Assembly: GCA_040143965.1 (NCBI GenBank) | Contig: JASJQH010000100.1 | Coordinates: 1-30,353, forward strand | Direction of reading: 5' to 3' | DNA length: 30,353 bases | Source of the DNA: Basidiobolus ranarum | Lineage: Eukaryota > Basidiobolomycota > Basidiobolomycetes > Basidiobolales | Shown: piece by piece, positions 20,238 through 29,807 of the stretch | How the letters are laid out: every line of letters starts with the position of its first letter | Position numbering within the stretch: the first letter of the stretch is position 1 | Made by a program: the position numbers and the translations under genes | Notes under the pieces: model-generated | What the model saw: only the letters and a program-made list of their open reading frames with translations | What the model was told of the DNA's origin: nothing | The model's database searches: none

Positions 20238-21008
20238 ATCCTAATCAGTAGTCTAAATAAACTGCTGTTGAAGCAATTAATTCTACCAAGAGATCGAGTG
20301 TCGACCTGCTGAAGTAAGGGTGGACTGAGATGAAAGTGAGTTGATATGGAGTTTTCAAGACGGCTTTTAGAGCATGGTGTAACCATCTGATTCAAGTCGA
20401 GTTATATCCCTTAAAGTTGCAATCATGTGAAAATTCACCTTTACAAGATAGCTAATCTTTCACTCCTCTCATAGAAAAAGAACACGATTTGTAACAACAC
20501 GAAACATTGTTTTGATTGGACAAATTGGACTTGCCAGTGCTACACAGAGGTACAAACTACGTGGGTACATTAGAGGCTGTCATAGAATCCATTTAACGTC
20601 GTGGTGTTCATCTCTGATGGGTCCATTGAATTCATTTAGGCACGTGTACCACCATATATTATTTATGCAAGATTCATATGATTTCATAAAGTAAACAAAC
20701 ATGTTAAATTATCATTCGGTAACTTTAAATAAATATAACCGAATCAGGGAAGAACAGCGACGTGTAAAATTAGCTAATACTTTGAATAAAGACGATAATT
20801 CAGGCAGTATTCTGTAATTAAATGTGCCAGTGCTGGCTTTAAAGACAGAGCTTTAACATATTAGAATTATGGATATCTGAGGTTTTTGAAGAGAACCTAT
20901 CAATGATCGCCAAGTGGCTTTACTTGGAATATAACCGATGTGGTAAGGTTGCACACATACATGATGTACTACATTTGGTTACCCTGACGTTGCTAGAAGA
21001 TACCATAC
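20238..21008. other. intergenic region upstream of CHO2
   Basis: About 770 bp between CHO2 (starting leftward) and the 3' end of the first C2 gene. It should hold the CHO2 promoter. I find no supported gene, RNA gene or repeat. Confidence 0.5.
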
Positions 21009-21438
21009 CTAAAGACTGATTCTCAAGTGGACTTCACCTACAGATTTTCCATGCTTGTTTTGCAAGATATACCATCTATCTACGGATCCTTGCGTGGCGA
21101 CATCTTGCAATGAAACGATGGTGGAACCCACTTTATCTGTATCCAAGCCCATCATTTCTCGGTCCAAAAGTTCGACATGTAGTTCGCTATGGCTGTTGTC
21201 AAATTTCAAGTTGAACGACTCGTTGTATATAGGGTTTGCATCATTCCTTCTAGCACTAGTTTTTTGTTTCGAGGTGTATCCATGGCCAGTATAGATCTTG
21301 AAAATCGGATCAATTTTATCGAACAGGTCGTTATTTTTCAAATTGCGCCCTTCAACTGATAACGTATAGGTAAATATAGATGAACGTTAACCAAATCTGT
21401 ACTGGAATTCACTTACTAACTGTAACTTGCACGGACAT
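21009..21438 (-). CDS. small single-C2-domain protein, copy A
   Basis: Two exons, 21438-21417 and 21355-21009, give 122 residues that are almost entirely one C2 domain: MSVQVTVIEGRNLKNNDLFD, KIDPIFKIYTGHG, NPIYNESFNLKF, LHVELLDRE, KVGSTIVSL and a closing GKSVGEVHLRISL. C2 domains bind membranes, often with calcium. Loop 1 keeps the acidic pair (D..DP), but loop 3 is only partly acidic, so calcium binding is uncertain. The layout resembles small stand-alone C2 proteins such as plant SRC2-like or elicitor-responsive ones. A TATAAAA box (minus strand, 21480-21486) lies about 41 nt before the ATG. The paralogue at 22318-22757 shares both the early intron position and the promoter layout. Confidence 0.85.
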
Positions 21439-21762
21439 CTCGTTAGGATAGATAAAGGTGATACGGATGTGGGTGTGGGTTTTATAGGAGTATCTAAGCC
21501 ACCTCAGCTTCCCATTTCCTAAAGCAAGTCACACCTCGACCAATCTGATACTTGAACCCCTTTATTTTCTTGTGTGTATATCATTCTCTGGTAGCCTCCA
21601 TAACGGGAATCATAGCTTACGAAAAATCACTTTTAATCAATCAAGTCCACGGGAAGGTTGCAGGATGCAGGGCACACGAAATACGTGCGTATATTGATCA
21701 TAAATTACAAACACGGTATAAATAAAGCTGAGCTCATTACTTGGATCTTACACTCAATCAGC
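21439..21762. promoter_or_regulatory. divergent promoter between C2 copy A and the CHAP gene
   Basis: 324 bp shared by two divergent genes. Minus-strand TATAAAA at 21480-21486 serves the C2 gene and plus-strand TATAAATA at 21717-21724 serves the CHAP gene. The second box places the CHAP start at the ATG at 21763 rather than at an upstream in-frame codon near 21658. Confidence 0.6.
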
Positions 21763-22284
21763 ATGCTCTTTTTTCAATTTCTTGTATTCTCTTCGTTCAA
21801 CGTTTTTCTCTTGGCGTTACCTATTCGCAACCCCCGGACCAAAGAACTCACCTCTAAGAATATGGGTCGTCTAGCTGACATCCATCTCACCAAGGGCCAA
21901 GGTGATGACCGTAACAACGATGGTGATGGGGGTTATCTTGATTTCCAATTCAAGAATGGCCAGTGTACTGATTGGGCAGATGCTCGTTATTTTGAATTAA
22001 CTGGACATCACATTGATTGGTTCGGAGACGCTTCCACCTGGCCTAATAAAGCTAGAGAGGCTAATGGATGGATTGTATCTAGCGAGCCCCAGGTTCCTTC
22101 CATTATCGTGATTCCACCTGGTGCGCAGGGTACTGGGGGTCCGGGACACGTTGCTATTGTTGAGGATATCAATCCCGATCAGACTGTTTACACTAGCAAC
22201 TTCAACTACAACGGTGGCCCCTACAGAAAAACCTACACTGATTTCCATACCGGGGAGGGTGTATATTTCATATGGCATAAATAG
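21763..22284 (+). CDS. secreted CHAP-domain amidase/peptidase, bacterial-like
   Basis: Intronless, 173 residues. Residues 1-20 form a signal peptide (MLFFQFLVFSSFNVFLLALP), so the product is probably secreted. A short Asp/Asn/Gly-rich linker leads to a CHAP domain (about 58-173): FKNGQCTDWADARYF with the catalytic Cys68, WFGDASTWPNKA, GPGHVAIVEDI with His129, and SNFNYNGGPYRKTY, ending VYFIWHK. CHAP enzymes are cysteine amidases or endopeptidases that usually cut peptidoglycan; they are typical of bacteria and phages. Lack of introns in an intron-rich region, and being the only plus-strand gene among minus-strand neighbours, fit bacterial origin by transfer, though other fungi also hold such genes. 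TATAAATA lies at 21717 and AATAAA at 22301-22306. Substrate is inferred from family only. Confidence 0.9.
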   Translation: MLFFQFLVFSSFNVFLLALPIRNPRTKELTSKNMGRLADIHLTKGQGDDRNNDGDGGYLDFQFKNGQCTDWADARYFELTGHHIDWFGDASTWPNKAREANGWIVSSEPQVPSIIVIPPGAQGTGGPGHVAIVEDINPDQTVYTSNFNYNGGPYRKTYTDFHTGEGVYFIWHK

Positions 22285-22300
22285 ATTTTAACTTAGACTG

Positions 22301-22318
22301 AATAAACAATACTTTATT
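22301..22318. terminator. overlapping polyadenylation signals of convergent genes
   Basis: Plus-strand AATAAA at 22301-22306 (CHAP gene) and minus-strand AATAAA at 22318-22313 (C2 copy B, overlapping its stop codon) lie within 18 bp. As cleavage normally occurs 10-30 nt further on, the two messages should overlap in antisense. Confidence 0.65.
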
Positions 22319-22757
22319 CAACTCATCGACTTACTCTTGGCGATGATTAGATGAACTTCACCAACTGATTTACCCACTTTATTACTAAGTACATACCATG
22401 AATCAATACAACCGCTCATTTTAAGCTCAGCTAAAGGAATGCCACAAGAGCCCACCTTTTCTGTATCCTTTATTTTACTGTCACCAAGTTCAACATGAAG
22501 CGTATCGTGACGATGGTTAAACTTGAGCTTGAAGGATTCATTCCATGTAGGGTTAGTATCATCCTTGCGAACACTGGTTTTCCCCTTACTCGTGAAGCCA
22601 CGGCCAGTATAAACCTTGATGACAGGATCGATCTTGTCAAACAGATCGTTACTCTGCAAGTTACGAGCTTCAACTAATGACATAGAGATTGAATGGGAGT
22701 TCTGGAATGAGATTTCTTTGGAGTTTACTTACCAACCGTAACTGAGATCTGTGTCAT
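22318..22757 (-). CDS. small single-C2-domain protein, copy B
   Basis: Two exons, 22757-22733 and 22673-22318, give 126 residues. It is a clear paralogue of the C2 protein at 21009-21438: VTVVEARNLQSNDLFDKIDP, KVYTGRGFTSKGKTS, NPTWNESFKLKF, LHVELGDSK, KVGSCGIPL and GKSVGEVHLIIAKSKSMS. The single intron falls at the same place and phase, just after the first beta strand (VTV). TATAAAA (minus strand, 22793-22799) sits about 35 nt before the ATG. Acidic residues of loop 3 are fewer than in copy A, so calcium-free lipid or protein binding is possible. The short basic tail is specific to this copy. Its stop lies only 33 bp from the stop of the convergent CHAP gene. Confidence 0.87.
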
Positions 22758-23105
22758 GACGTCCACGAAGGGTGAAGATAGATCATCTCCATTTTTATAG
22801 TAAGACTGATGCCTGGCCTCATCTATTTTCTATTTATGGGAATATAATAATAAATCAAATAATGGAAGAGTTAGTTCAATGAAACTCTGAAATTAGCTCA
22901 CTATCGGTTGATCTACGAGTATGACTGTCTCTTTTGCTTTCTTAATATTTAATTATATAACGTTAATAACTTTCCCTTCTTTTTTTGAATCTCTGGAAAT
23001 TGTTTAGGGTTACTTGGGTTTATTAGGGTGTAATTTACATCAATATATAATGCTTTGCAAAATTTTCAGTGAAAGGGGAGGGAAATGGATAATCTTTCAC
23101 AAGAA
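22758..23105. other. intergenic region between C2 copy B and the M49-like gene
   Basis: AT-rich sequence with the C2 copy B promoter (TATAAAA at 22793-22799, minus strand) on the left and the 3' region of the metallopeptidase gene on the right. Nothing else seen. Confidence 0.5.
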
Positions 23106-24782
23106 TTAGTTCTTACTAACAGACCAGATGGGTTGAATATCAACTGGTACGCTCTTCAACTTATCGAGAGCCTTGGCGGTATGATCCTTGATCACTCCAT
23201 AGGTATTCAAGAAAGTGGTGGCCTTGGCCTTGTCTCCCTCACCTTGAATAGTCATAATATCCTTGACAAGAGAAGCCACAGCCGCTTCAATCTTAGTGAA
23301 GTCAACACTGAATTTCTCAGTGGCAGTATCATACTTGAAACCACCCTTCTCGATGAGATAATTCAATTGGGCAGCTTGACCACGACCATGAGCCTCATTT
23401 AATCCGAAACGAATGGAACGGAAAGAGCTGGATAAGAAAGTGGTATAGAAGCTCTCCATGGTAATATTGGGGAAGAATCCCTTGCCAGAAAGATACTTGG
23501 CGGCGAAAAGACCGGTGATATCTGCCTTGGCTTCTTCTAAAGTAGAATGCAACTCTTGGAGCTTTGATCGGATGGGAACAGGGCTGCTACCAATGGTGAG
23601 ATGGGGTCCATTGGAGTGAGAAACTTCATGAAGAAGAACATGATTGAAGAATGCTTCGAATTGAACGTCTTTGAGTTGATCTTGTGCGATAACTGTATTA
23701 GCAATTGGTTTCAGAGTGCTCTCGAATTTTTGCTCCTGAACATTCTTAATAATCACCAATTTAGAACCACCCTTGGCGATGGCATCTTCATCATTGGGCA
23801 GGTTGTAAGCAGCAGTCATGGGCACTGCTACGTCACCACCATTGTACAGCTCATTAACGACAACAATAGGTGTAGCTTTGAGGTTCTTATTCTTGAAGTC
23901 ATCAGGGATAGGTAATTGAGCTTCAACATCAGGAAGAGAGTCTTCGAACTTTTGAAGAAGGCTAGAAGCTTGGAAATCACGAGCATGGATGAACATCTCA
24001 AAAGATGATTTGTAAGAGTTCAACCCATCGGTGTATGTTTCATAAGGACCCACGGTGACTTCTAATTTGCTCTCTGGGCTAATCTTCAACCAGGCTAATT
24101 CACTCTCAAGATATTCATTTGTGATGAAACTCTTTCCACGAAGGGAGAGGAATTGTTTCAGAGAGGCATCTTTCACCAAAAGGGCAGCCTCTTGCATGAG
24201 AATAGCTGCAGGGACAAGCAAATCTCTGTACTCTTTGGAGTAAGGGACAAGAGTCAACTTTCCTTGCTTGTTACGACGGACAACATGGTAGAATCCTTTA
24301 GCTTTCTTTTGGTCGGGAGCAGATAGAGTGGCGACCCAAGTCTCGAATTCTTCTTTGGTCATATCTTGAGGATAGAAATTACCGTTGGTCAAATGTTCAG
24401 GGACACCTTGAACGAAAGGTTCATTCTCGTTGATTCTGTCCCATGGGCCCTTGAAGAGATCGAATAATTGGAGTAATTCTTTGTCTTTCTTCTGGACTAA
24501 GCACTTGCGTAAGTTCTCATTTTGAGACCAAGCCTGACGAAGGTAAAGCTTATCCATGATTTGAGCAACCTTCTGAAGTTTGGTGATAGCAAGAATCTCT
24601 CTTTTGGAGAGAGCGGAAAGGTCGGCACCCAATTTCACAGGTTGGAAGCGAGCAACACGATCATGGATGCTAAGAGTACTGTTTGTAATGGCATCACAGT
24701 TGATCTTGGCCCCTTGATTATTGGGTGTGAAGGCAAGAGCAGAGGATAGAAGTAAAAGAGCGGAGAGGGCGATCTTGACCAT
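23106..24782 (-). CDS. secreted M49-like (dipeptidyl-peptidase III-type) zinc metallopeptidase
   Basis: Intronless, 558 residues from the ATG at 24782. Residues 1-18 are a signal peptide (MVKIALSALLLLSSALAF). The zinc motif HEVSHSNGPH (His385, His389) is followed by EEAKAD (416-421) for the third ligand. This HEXSHxxG + EExKAD pair is the one used by M49-like proteins related to plant Nudix-hydrolase-3 C-terminal domains and bacterial homologues, rather than the HELLGH of classical DPP III. Other supportive segments are ANTVIAQDQLKDVQFEAFFNH-like sequence before the zinc site, and FRSIRFGLNEAHGRGQAAQLNYL after it. Classical DPP III is cytosolic, so the signal peptide is notable. TATATATA at 24830-24837 lies about 47 nt before the chosen ATG, which rules against the upstream in-frame start near 24872. 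Substrate unknown. Confidence 0.82.
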   Translation of the reverse strand: MVKIALSALLLLSSALAFTPNNQGAKINCDAITNSTLSIHDRVARFQPVKLGADLSALSKREILAITKLQKVAQIMDKLYLRQAWSQNENLRKCLVQKKDKELLQLFDLFKGPWDRINENEPFVQGVPEHLTNGNFYPQDMTKEEFETWVATLSAPDQKKAKGFYHVVRRNKQGKLTLVPYSKEYRDLLVPAAILMQEAALLVKDASLKQFLSLRGKSFITNEYLESELAWLKISPESKLEVTVGPYETYTDGLNSYKSSFEMFIHARDFQASSLLQKFEDSLPDVEAQLPIPDDFKNKNLKATPIVVVNELYNGGDVAVPMTAAYNLPNDEDAIAKGGSKLVIIKNVQEQKFESTLKPIANTVIAQDQLKDVQFEAFFNHVLLHEVSHSNGPHLTIGSSPVPIRSKLQELHSTLEEAKADITGLFAAKYLSGKGFFPNITMESFYTTFLSSSFRSIRFGLNEAHGRGQAAQLNYLIEKGGFKYDTATEKFSVDFTKIEAAVASLVKDIMTIQGEGDKAKATTFLNTYGVIKDHTAKALDKLKSVPVDIQPIWSVSKN

Positions 24783-25925
24783 GATGTTGATGATTTGAAA
24801 GTTGTGATTAGGGTTAATCCAGTGGATGGTATATATAGAAATATTGGAAATCCATGTGAGTTCAGATACCATTTTTTACATAGATTCCCGAAACTCTTGA
24901 TCACCTGGTTTTCCAAGTTGTTCACACCATGTCGTACATGATTCTTGTTGTGTGGACGAGTAAAAAAGAGTCGTGAGAAAGATATTCTGCACCTGTCATT
25001 GTATCTACTTGATTTCTATATTTTGGGTGTGCTTCGTTATGATAAGTATCACAATCGGTACTCATCTGGAAGAGTTCACATGAGAGAATTGCGAAAAGTC
25101 TATATTAAGGCGATACTAGTAGAGATATGTGATCAGTAGGACAGCTTTGGAACGGAATATGGGACTATCATACATGTGCTGAAGAGAACCCGTCTTGCCG
25201 GATGCTCCAAATTTCTCACATTTGTCGGTCTTTCCCAGCTGGCAAAAAAAACTTCTTGCTCAACTCCCAAGCCAATTGGATCAATTAGATTGAAATAAGC
25301 TTTAAGTGTATATATATACTCACAGCTCCAATACTAATTACGCCTTTGGTATCATATATAATCTTTGTTGTCAAGTGACTCATCTATCTAGTGATATGCA
25401 CCGGATTTGATCCACGCTCTCAGGCAAAACGACTATTTCCCATTTCTGAGATTGATGGTGTCAATATTCTTATCGTGTGCTACTATAGTGATTTCGGCGA
25501 TCTATCGGCCGTAGAATGCCGACCTGAGTTTCATTTCAGCTTGATGACTAAGTTACGAAGTTCTATGGCATCATCCAATTAAGGTACCCAATTAGGGTAG
25601 CCTGGTGAGTGAGAATGTGTCATATTTGCCTGTTGAAGTAAATAGTTTATAGTGCATGTTTGAGGTTGTGCTCATTATAATGGGAAGGGGTATGTATCAG
25701 TATCCAAACTGACAGGAGGGGAATTGATTTTCGAGACTACTTCACAAATGATAAAGTAATAGAATGGTAACCAATAATTAGAAAACATCCAAAGAGAAAA
25801 ATAATAAAAATTCACATTATTCTACAACGTAAGAAAAAAAGGGGAAAGAAACAGATGCAAACACAAAAAATAATTGGTTTCTGCTCAAAAAAGTTCTGAT
25901 TCGAAAGGTTCTTGACTACATATCC
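24783..25925. other. intergenic region between M49-like and homeodomain genes
   Basis: About 1.1 kb. TATATATA at 24830-24837 (minus strand) is the likely promoter element of the metallopeptidase. A 63-codon plus-strand frame at 25391-25582 lacks an ATG and shows no family. An A-rich stretch around 25790-25870 belongs to the 3' side of the homeodomain gene. No RNA gene seen. Confidence 0.5.
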
Positions 25926-28107
25926 TTACTGTGTCCCATCTCTATGTTCAAACTCTTCAGGGGATAAAAACTCGCTGGCAAAATGTGAGGGCAGCATCTG
26001 CCCTAACATACCATTGTTGAGTTCACTACTGTTGAGATGACTAGCGTGTTTAACATTTCCCATAAGGTACATGGAGTTTAAAGCAAGTGTCTCATCCAGT
26101 GAAGAAGAAAGTGAACCTGATACTCCAAGGCTAGATGGCATCATTTGTAGATCATACCTATGGTTTTGGTAAAGGTCGAGCGGGGAAGTCAACATAAGGG
26201 CTTCTGTTAATGGTATCTCCATGCCTGAGGGAGAGGTGGTGGTTGTCGAAAGTTGGGAAGTCAAATTGGTGTCATTGAAGTTGGATGAAACGATACTATT
26301 GTCAGTCGAAGTATTGTTATTTGGATTGAAGCTGTGTTTGGCGTAGCTGTTCATAGGTGATTCATTTTCGTTTTCGTTGATTGTCATCAAGCTATTATAC
26401 ATATCGGCAGAGAGTGAAGACTCCCGCGAAGACCCACTCAGATTCATCAAGTTAAGCATAGGGACGGAAACGGCTCGTCGGGTCATATAATCATCGACAG
26501 AAGCTCTTCTTGCGGCCAGTAAGCTCGAATTGTTAGCATCAAAATTGCTAGAGATAGATTTGTCAGGGAAAGATTGACGTCTTTGTGGAACCATCATTTG
26601 TGACATGTTTGAGGATGAACTCGACAGTGGCTCAATCCTGACGATCTTTTGTAGATTCATATCGGCTTGCATCAAAGTAACAATTTGTCGCTTTAGAGGC
26701 TGAGCGTGGCCTCGTATGATATGTCGAAAGAATCTGGAAGCTTGTTTTCCTTCCGTAAAATCACGACACGGTGTCCATATTGGATTACTACCGACCTTGA
26801 CTTCCATCGAGAATTCAGGAACTTGATTGATGTCGATGATGATCTGACCAAAGACTACGTCTAATGCTTTGTATTCAATACCCACCACAGAAGAAAAAGG
26901 AAACTCCATTTTGAAGCGACTACTATTGTCGGTAATTTGCCAGGACATCTTTTTGTCGTTCAGATTGAAGTAACAGAGCAAATCGTTCTTGGTGACAGCC
27001 ATGCGTCTCCAAGTACCAACTCCGAGAGTATCACATGCAAAAAGATGGGTGCCATCGGTGGGAGTTGTGTTTGGAGTAGTCGGTGCAGACATACTTCTCA
27101 TCATGGCGACTGTAAATTCATATTCCATTTAGAATACACAAGAGTTTAACATTTACAAACAAAAATTTAATCTTACCTGACTTGGCAACATTGGATTGCA
27201 TTAATAGTGAAGGAGAGCCATTAACTCCTGGGGTAGAGTTGGAATTCATGCTCATAGAGGCTGGATTATACTGGTATGAGTTTGGAGAAGCACTAGAGCT
27301 TAAGCACTGATTTCCAGTCATATCTACCATTGGTGTATACCCAGCACTACTATTGTTAGAATACATTCCACTCTGGCTAGGTCTCATATCGTTTCTGAAA
27401 GGATATACACCATTTGAAAACATTGGCATGCACGAATTGAAGTACTGCCTACTGATGGCTTCTTGCTGTAATAAATGTGACCGTTTTTGCATCAGCTTGA
27501 CTTTAGCCCTTCTGTTCTGAAACCATATTTGTATTGATCTTTCTGACATCTTGATACGTTCGGCAAGAGCTTCCCGAACTTTACTATTTGGTGAGGTATT
27601 TGTCATAAAAGCATCTTCCAAAATAGCCAGTTGCTCTGGTGACGCACGAGTGCGTTTCTTTGTAGAGTTGGACGAGGAGTTTTCCTTTCCGGATGTGTTT
27701 CCCTCATTAGTATCTTCTCTAGTTTGATCGATTGTTTCTTCAAATTCATCCTGGAAATCGGAGTGTGAGGAATGTTCTTCACTTCTTGAAGGATTTTCAC
27801 TGTCTTCAGAAGACTTAGTACCTTTTGGTGAACTCACTGATGGAGAGGCTTCAGATTTCGAATGCTTATCATCCTTGACTGAAACGGCGCCTGCGCCCAT
27901 ATTCAATATCCTGTTCCCTTCATACTCTTGAGAATAATGCGTGATAGAAGAGGAGTGTGTAAAGGGAAAGGTGGGGTTACCGAGATTCAAGAAATTTCCA
28001 GAAATTTCATTAAGATCAGGGTTTTGTGAGATGCTACCAGGTAGCATATTACGATGCTTTTTAGCTGGAGGTTCATCAGAATAATCAACTGAATAGTTTG
28101 AGAGCAT
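25926..28107 (-). CDS. fungal homeodomain transcription factor
   Basis: Two exons, 28107-27177 and 27109-25926, give 704 residues. An acidic, serine-rich N-terminus with an NLS-like PPAKKHR leads to a typical 60-residue homeodomain at about 149-208: KKRTRASPEQLAILEDAF, then SERSIQIWFQNRRAKVKLM. The invariant Trp195, Phe196, Asn198 and Arg200 of the recognition helix are all present, and position 50 is Gln. After a Ser/Asn/Met-rich linker, a second conserved block (about 325-470) contains VGTWRRMAVTKNDLLCYFN and FPFSSVVGIEYKALDVVFGQ. I recall a similar block downstream of the homeodomain in other fungal factors of the Phx1/Pho2-like kind. The rest is low-complexity Ser/Asn-rich sequence, probably an activation region. 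Targets cannot be told from sequence. Confidence 0.92.
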
Positions 28108-29807
28108 TTCGCGATATTGAAAGGCAACACAAATACGAGTGGCAATGATTGAGGTATTACACGCAGATAAAGCCTCTAGCTTGATAGAAATAGTAAAAGC
28201 AGTAAAGGTGCTCAGATAGAAGTGCTCAAATAGAGGTGACCAATTACTTAAGCTACAGATATGGATAGTGCTATCTTGGCGATTTGATAAAACCAGAGAG
28301 AGATTCGTAGTTGTTTTATAGTTGTTAGATTATCCTGGCTCCTTGAAAGGAGCAAAGTCCATTGATGATTGATCCAGGGTCCATGATATGATCATCTCTG
28401 AAGCCAATCAAAAGAGATTGCAGGGAGTAGAACATACGCTGGATCATATTCATTAACGAGGAATTAATGAACAAATGGTCTTTATACAAGCCCAACTCAT
28501 GTCTTAGTAATTCCTCATAAATGCTCCAAAAACGACTAGATTACTTGTATCTAACCCCTTTCGCGCGCTTTTGTTATCATTGATGTAAGTAACCTGGATA
28601 TCTAGATTCAACGGTGAGAACGGAGAATAAATCATCCTTTATAGTACTGGTTTGTTCCAAGGGTAACTTGGATGTGACGACTGATAGACCTGACTCTATG
28701 CTTAGAACGAACTATGACAAGAAGGTCTAGAGCTTGGGACTTTTCTAAATGTGAATCGGCCGATAATAACCCCTTGTGAAATGATATATATGGTTGAAGA
28801 ACCCTTAGACATTCTTCAGGCTGTTGGCTCTTCCATTATAAATAACTATGAAGAAGGATAGATTACCTTCACGAATTTCTCTTTAGGGTGAGAATACTGG
28901 CATCCAAACCGGAAATGATTAAAATATGGCTGTACATGTATAGCTAGATGTATACGTAAATAAGGCGCAAAAGTGCTTTTAGAATGCTATGATGTTTACT
29001 TCGATAAAAGCATAAATGAATATGCAGAGTGTGTGCAGGTTGTGCATACGAAATATTGCACAACAGACTGTTTAGGATTCATACTGGACTCCGGAAAACA
29101 ACGATTGGAGTCTATACTGATCAAAGAAGCACAGGAGGTTAAACATACAAGCAATTAGATGATAACCATTCACTTCTAGAGCAACCAACTATCCCCTCTT
29201 TTTTGAATGGAGTACATGGGAGGCAGTTTGACATACACACCATTCCATCTTGTTTACACTTATCGGTTTTAGCAGCAATGCAGTGGTTTGGCCAAATACT
29301 GATATATGACATAGGATAAGGTATGAACAGTAGCTGAATATAAGAGTGAGTCAAGTCGTACATGATATATTTATAAGAATGAATCAAGCCATACATCTTC
29401 TTTGATCACGTTCGCTCGGCCAAGAGGGGTATTCATTAGCAAAAGAGGGGCCAGCACTGATGGGTTTGATATTGGAGGTATGGTTGATCAATGTGCTACT
29501 GTAATTTTGGAGTGTCATTGCTGTGAACTGAGTGAGCGGATGTTTCATAAACTACACGAGCCATATTTATCGCAATCTGCTAACCAATGAATCTAAATCC
29601 CGCTATCACACGAGAGAATATTGACACCAACTTAGAAGTTAGAAGATGCACTATTGGCCAAAACTAATTCATTTTTTTGCATGCATTTTTTCAAATAGAA
29701 ATATCTCATCATTTACTTCACATTTTAATGTGTATTTTTGAGAGTAAAGGGGGAGACAGTCACCAACAGGTGAAATCTTTATTTCAAACAAAACAAAGAA
29801 GCCATAA
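28108..29807. other. long intergenic region without supported gene
   Basis: 1.7 kb upstream of the homeodomain gene. Open stretches at 28973-29158 (+) and 29402-29590 (+) begin with non-ATG codons and match no family I know. Small inverted repeats are present, for example GCTCCTTGAAAGGAGC near 28339-28354 and TTCATTAA/TTAATGAA around 28449-28471. A diverged 25-bp direct repeat lies at 29339-29396. A long regulatory region is plausible for a developmental regulator. Confidence 0.4.
29339..29396. repeat. diverged 25-bp direct repeat
   Basis: Copies at 29339-29363 and 29372-29396, both starting TATAAGA, match at 21 of 25 positions. All four differences are transitions. The spacing is 33 bp. Confidence 0.6.

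Noticed and set aside
21658-21762. Upstream in-frame start for the CHAP protein
   Set aside because: It lies before the TATAAATA box at 21717; starting at 21763 gives a normal signal peptide.
24783-24872. Upstream in-frame start for the M49-like peptidase
   Set aside because: It lies beyond the TATATATA element at 24830-24837 and would bury the signal peptide.
25391-25582. 63-codon plus-strand frame between the M49-like and homeodomain genes
   Set aside because: Begins with GTG, no domain, no splice partner found.
28339-28354. Perfect 7-bp stem hairpin GCTCCTTGAAAGGAGC
   Set aside because: Too short and isolated to call a terminator or RNA gene in a eukaryotic intergenic region.
28973-29590. 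Two plus-strand frames of about 60 codons in the right intergenic region
   Set aside because: Both begin with non-ATG codons and match no family; they may be remnants, but nothing in the sequence supports a gene.
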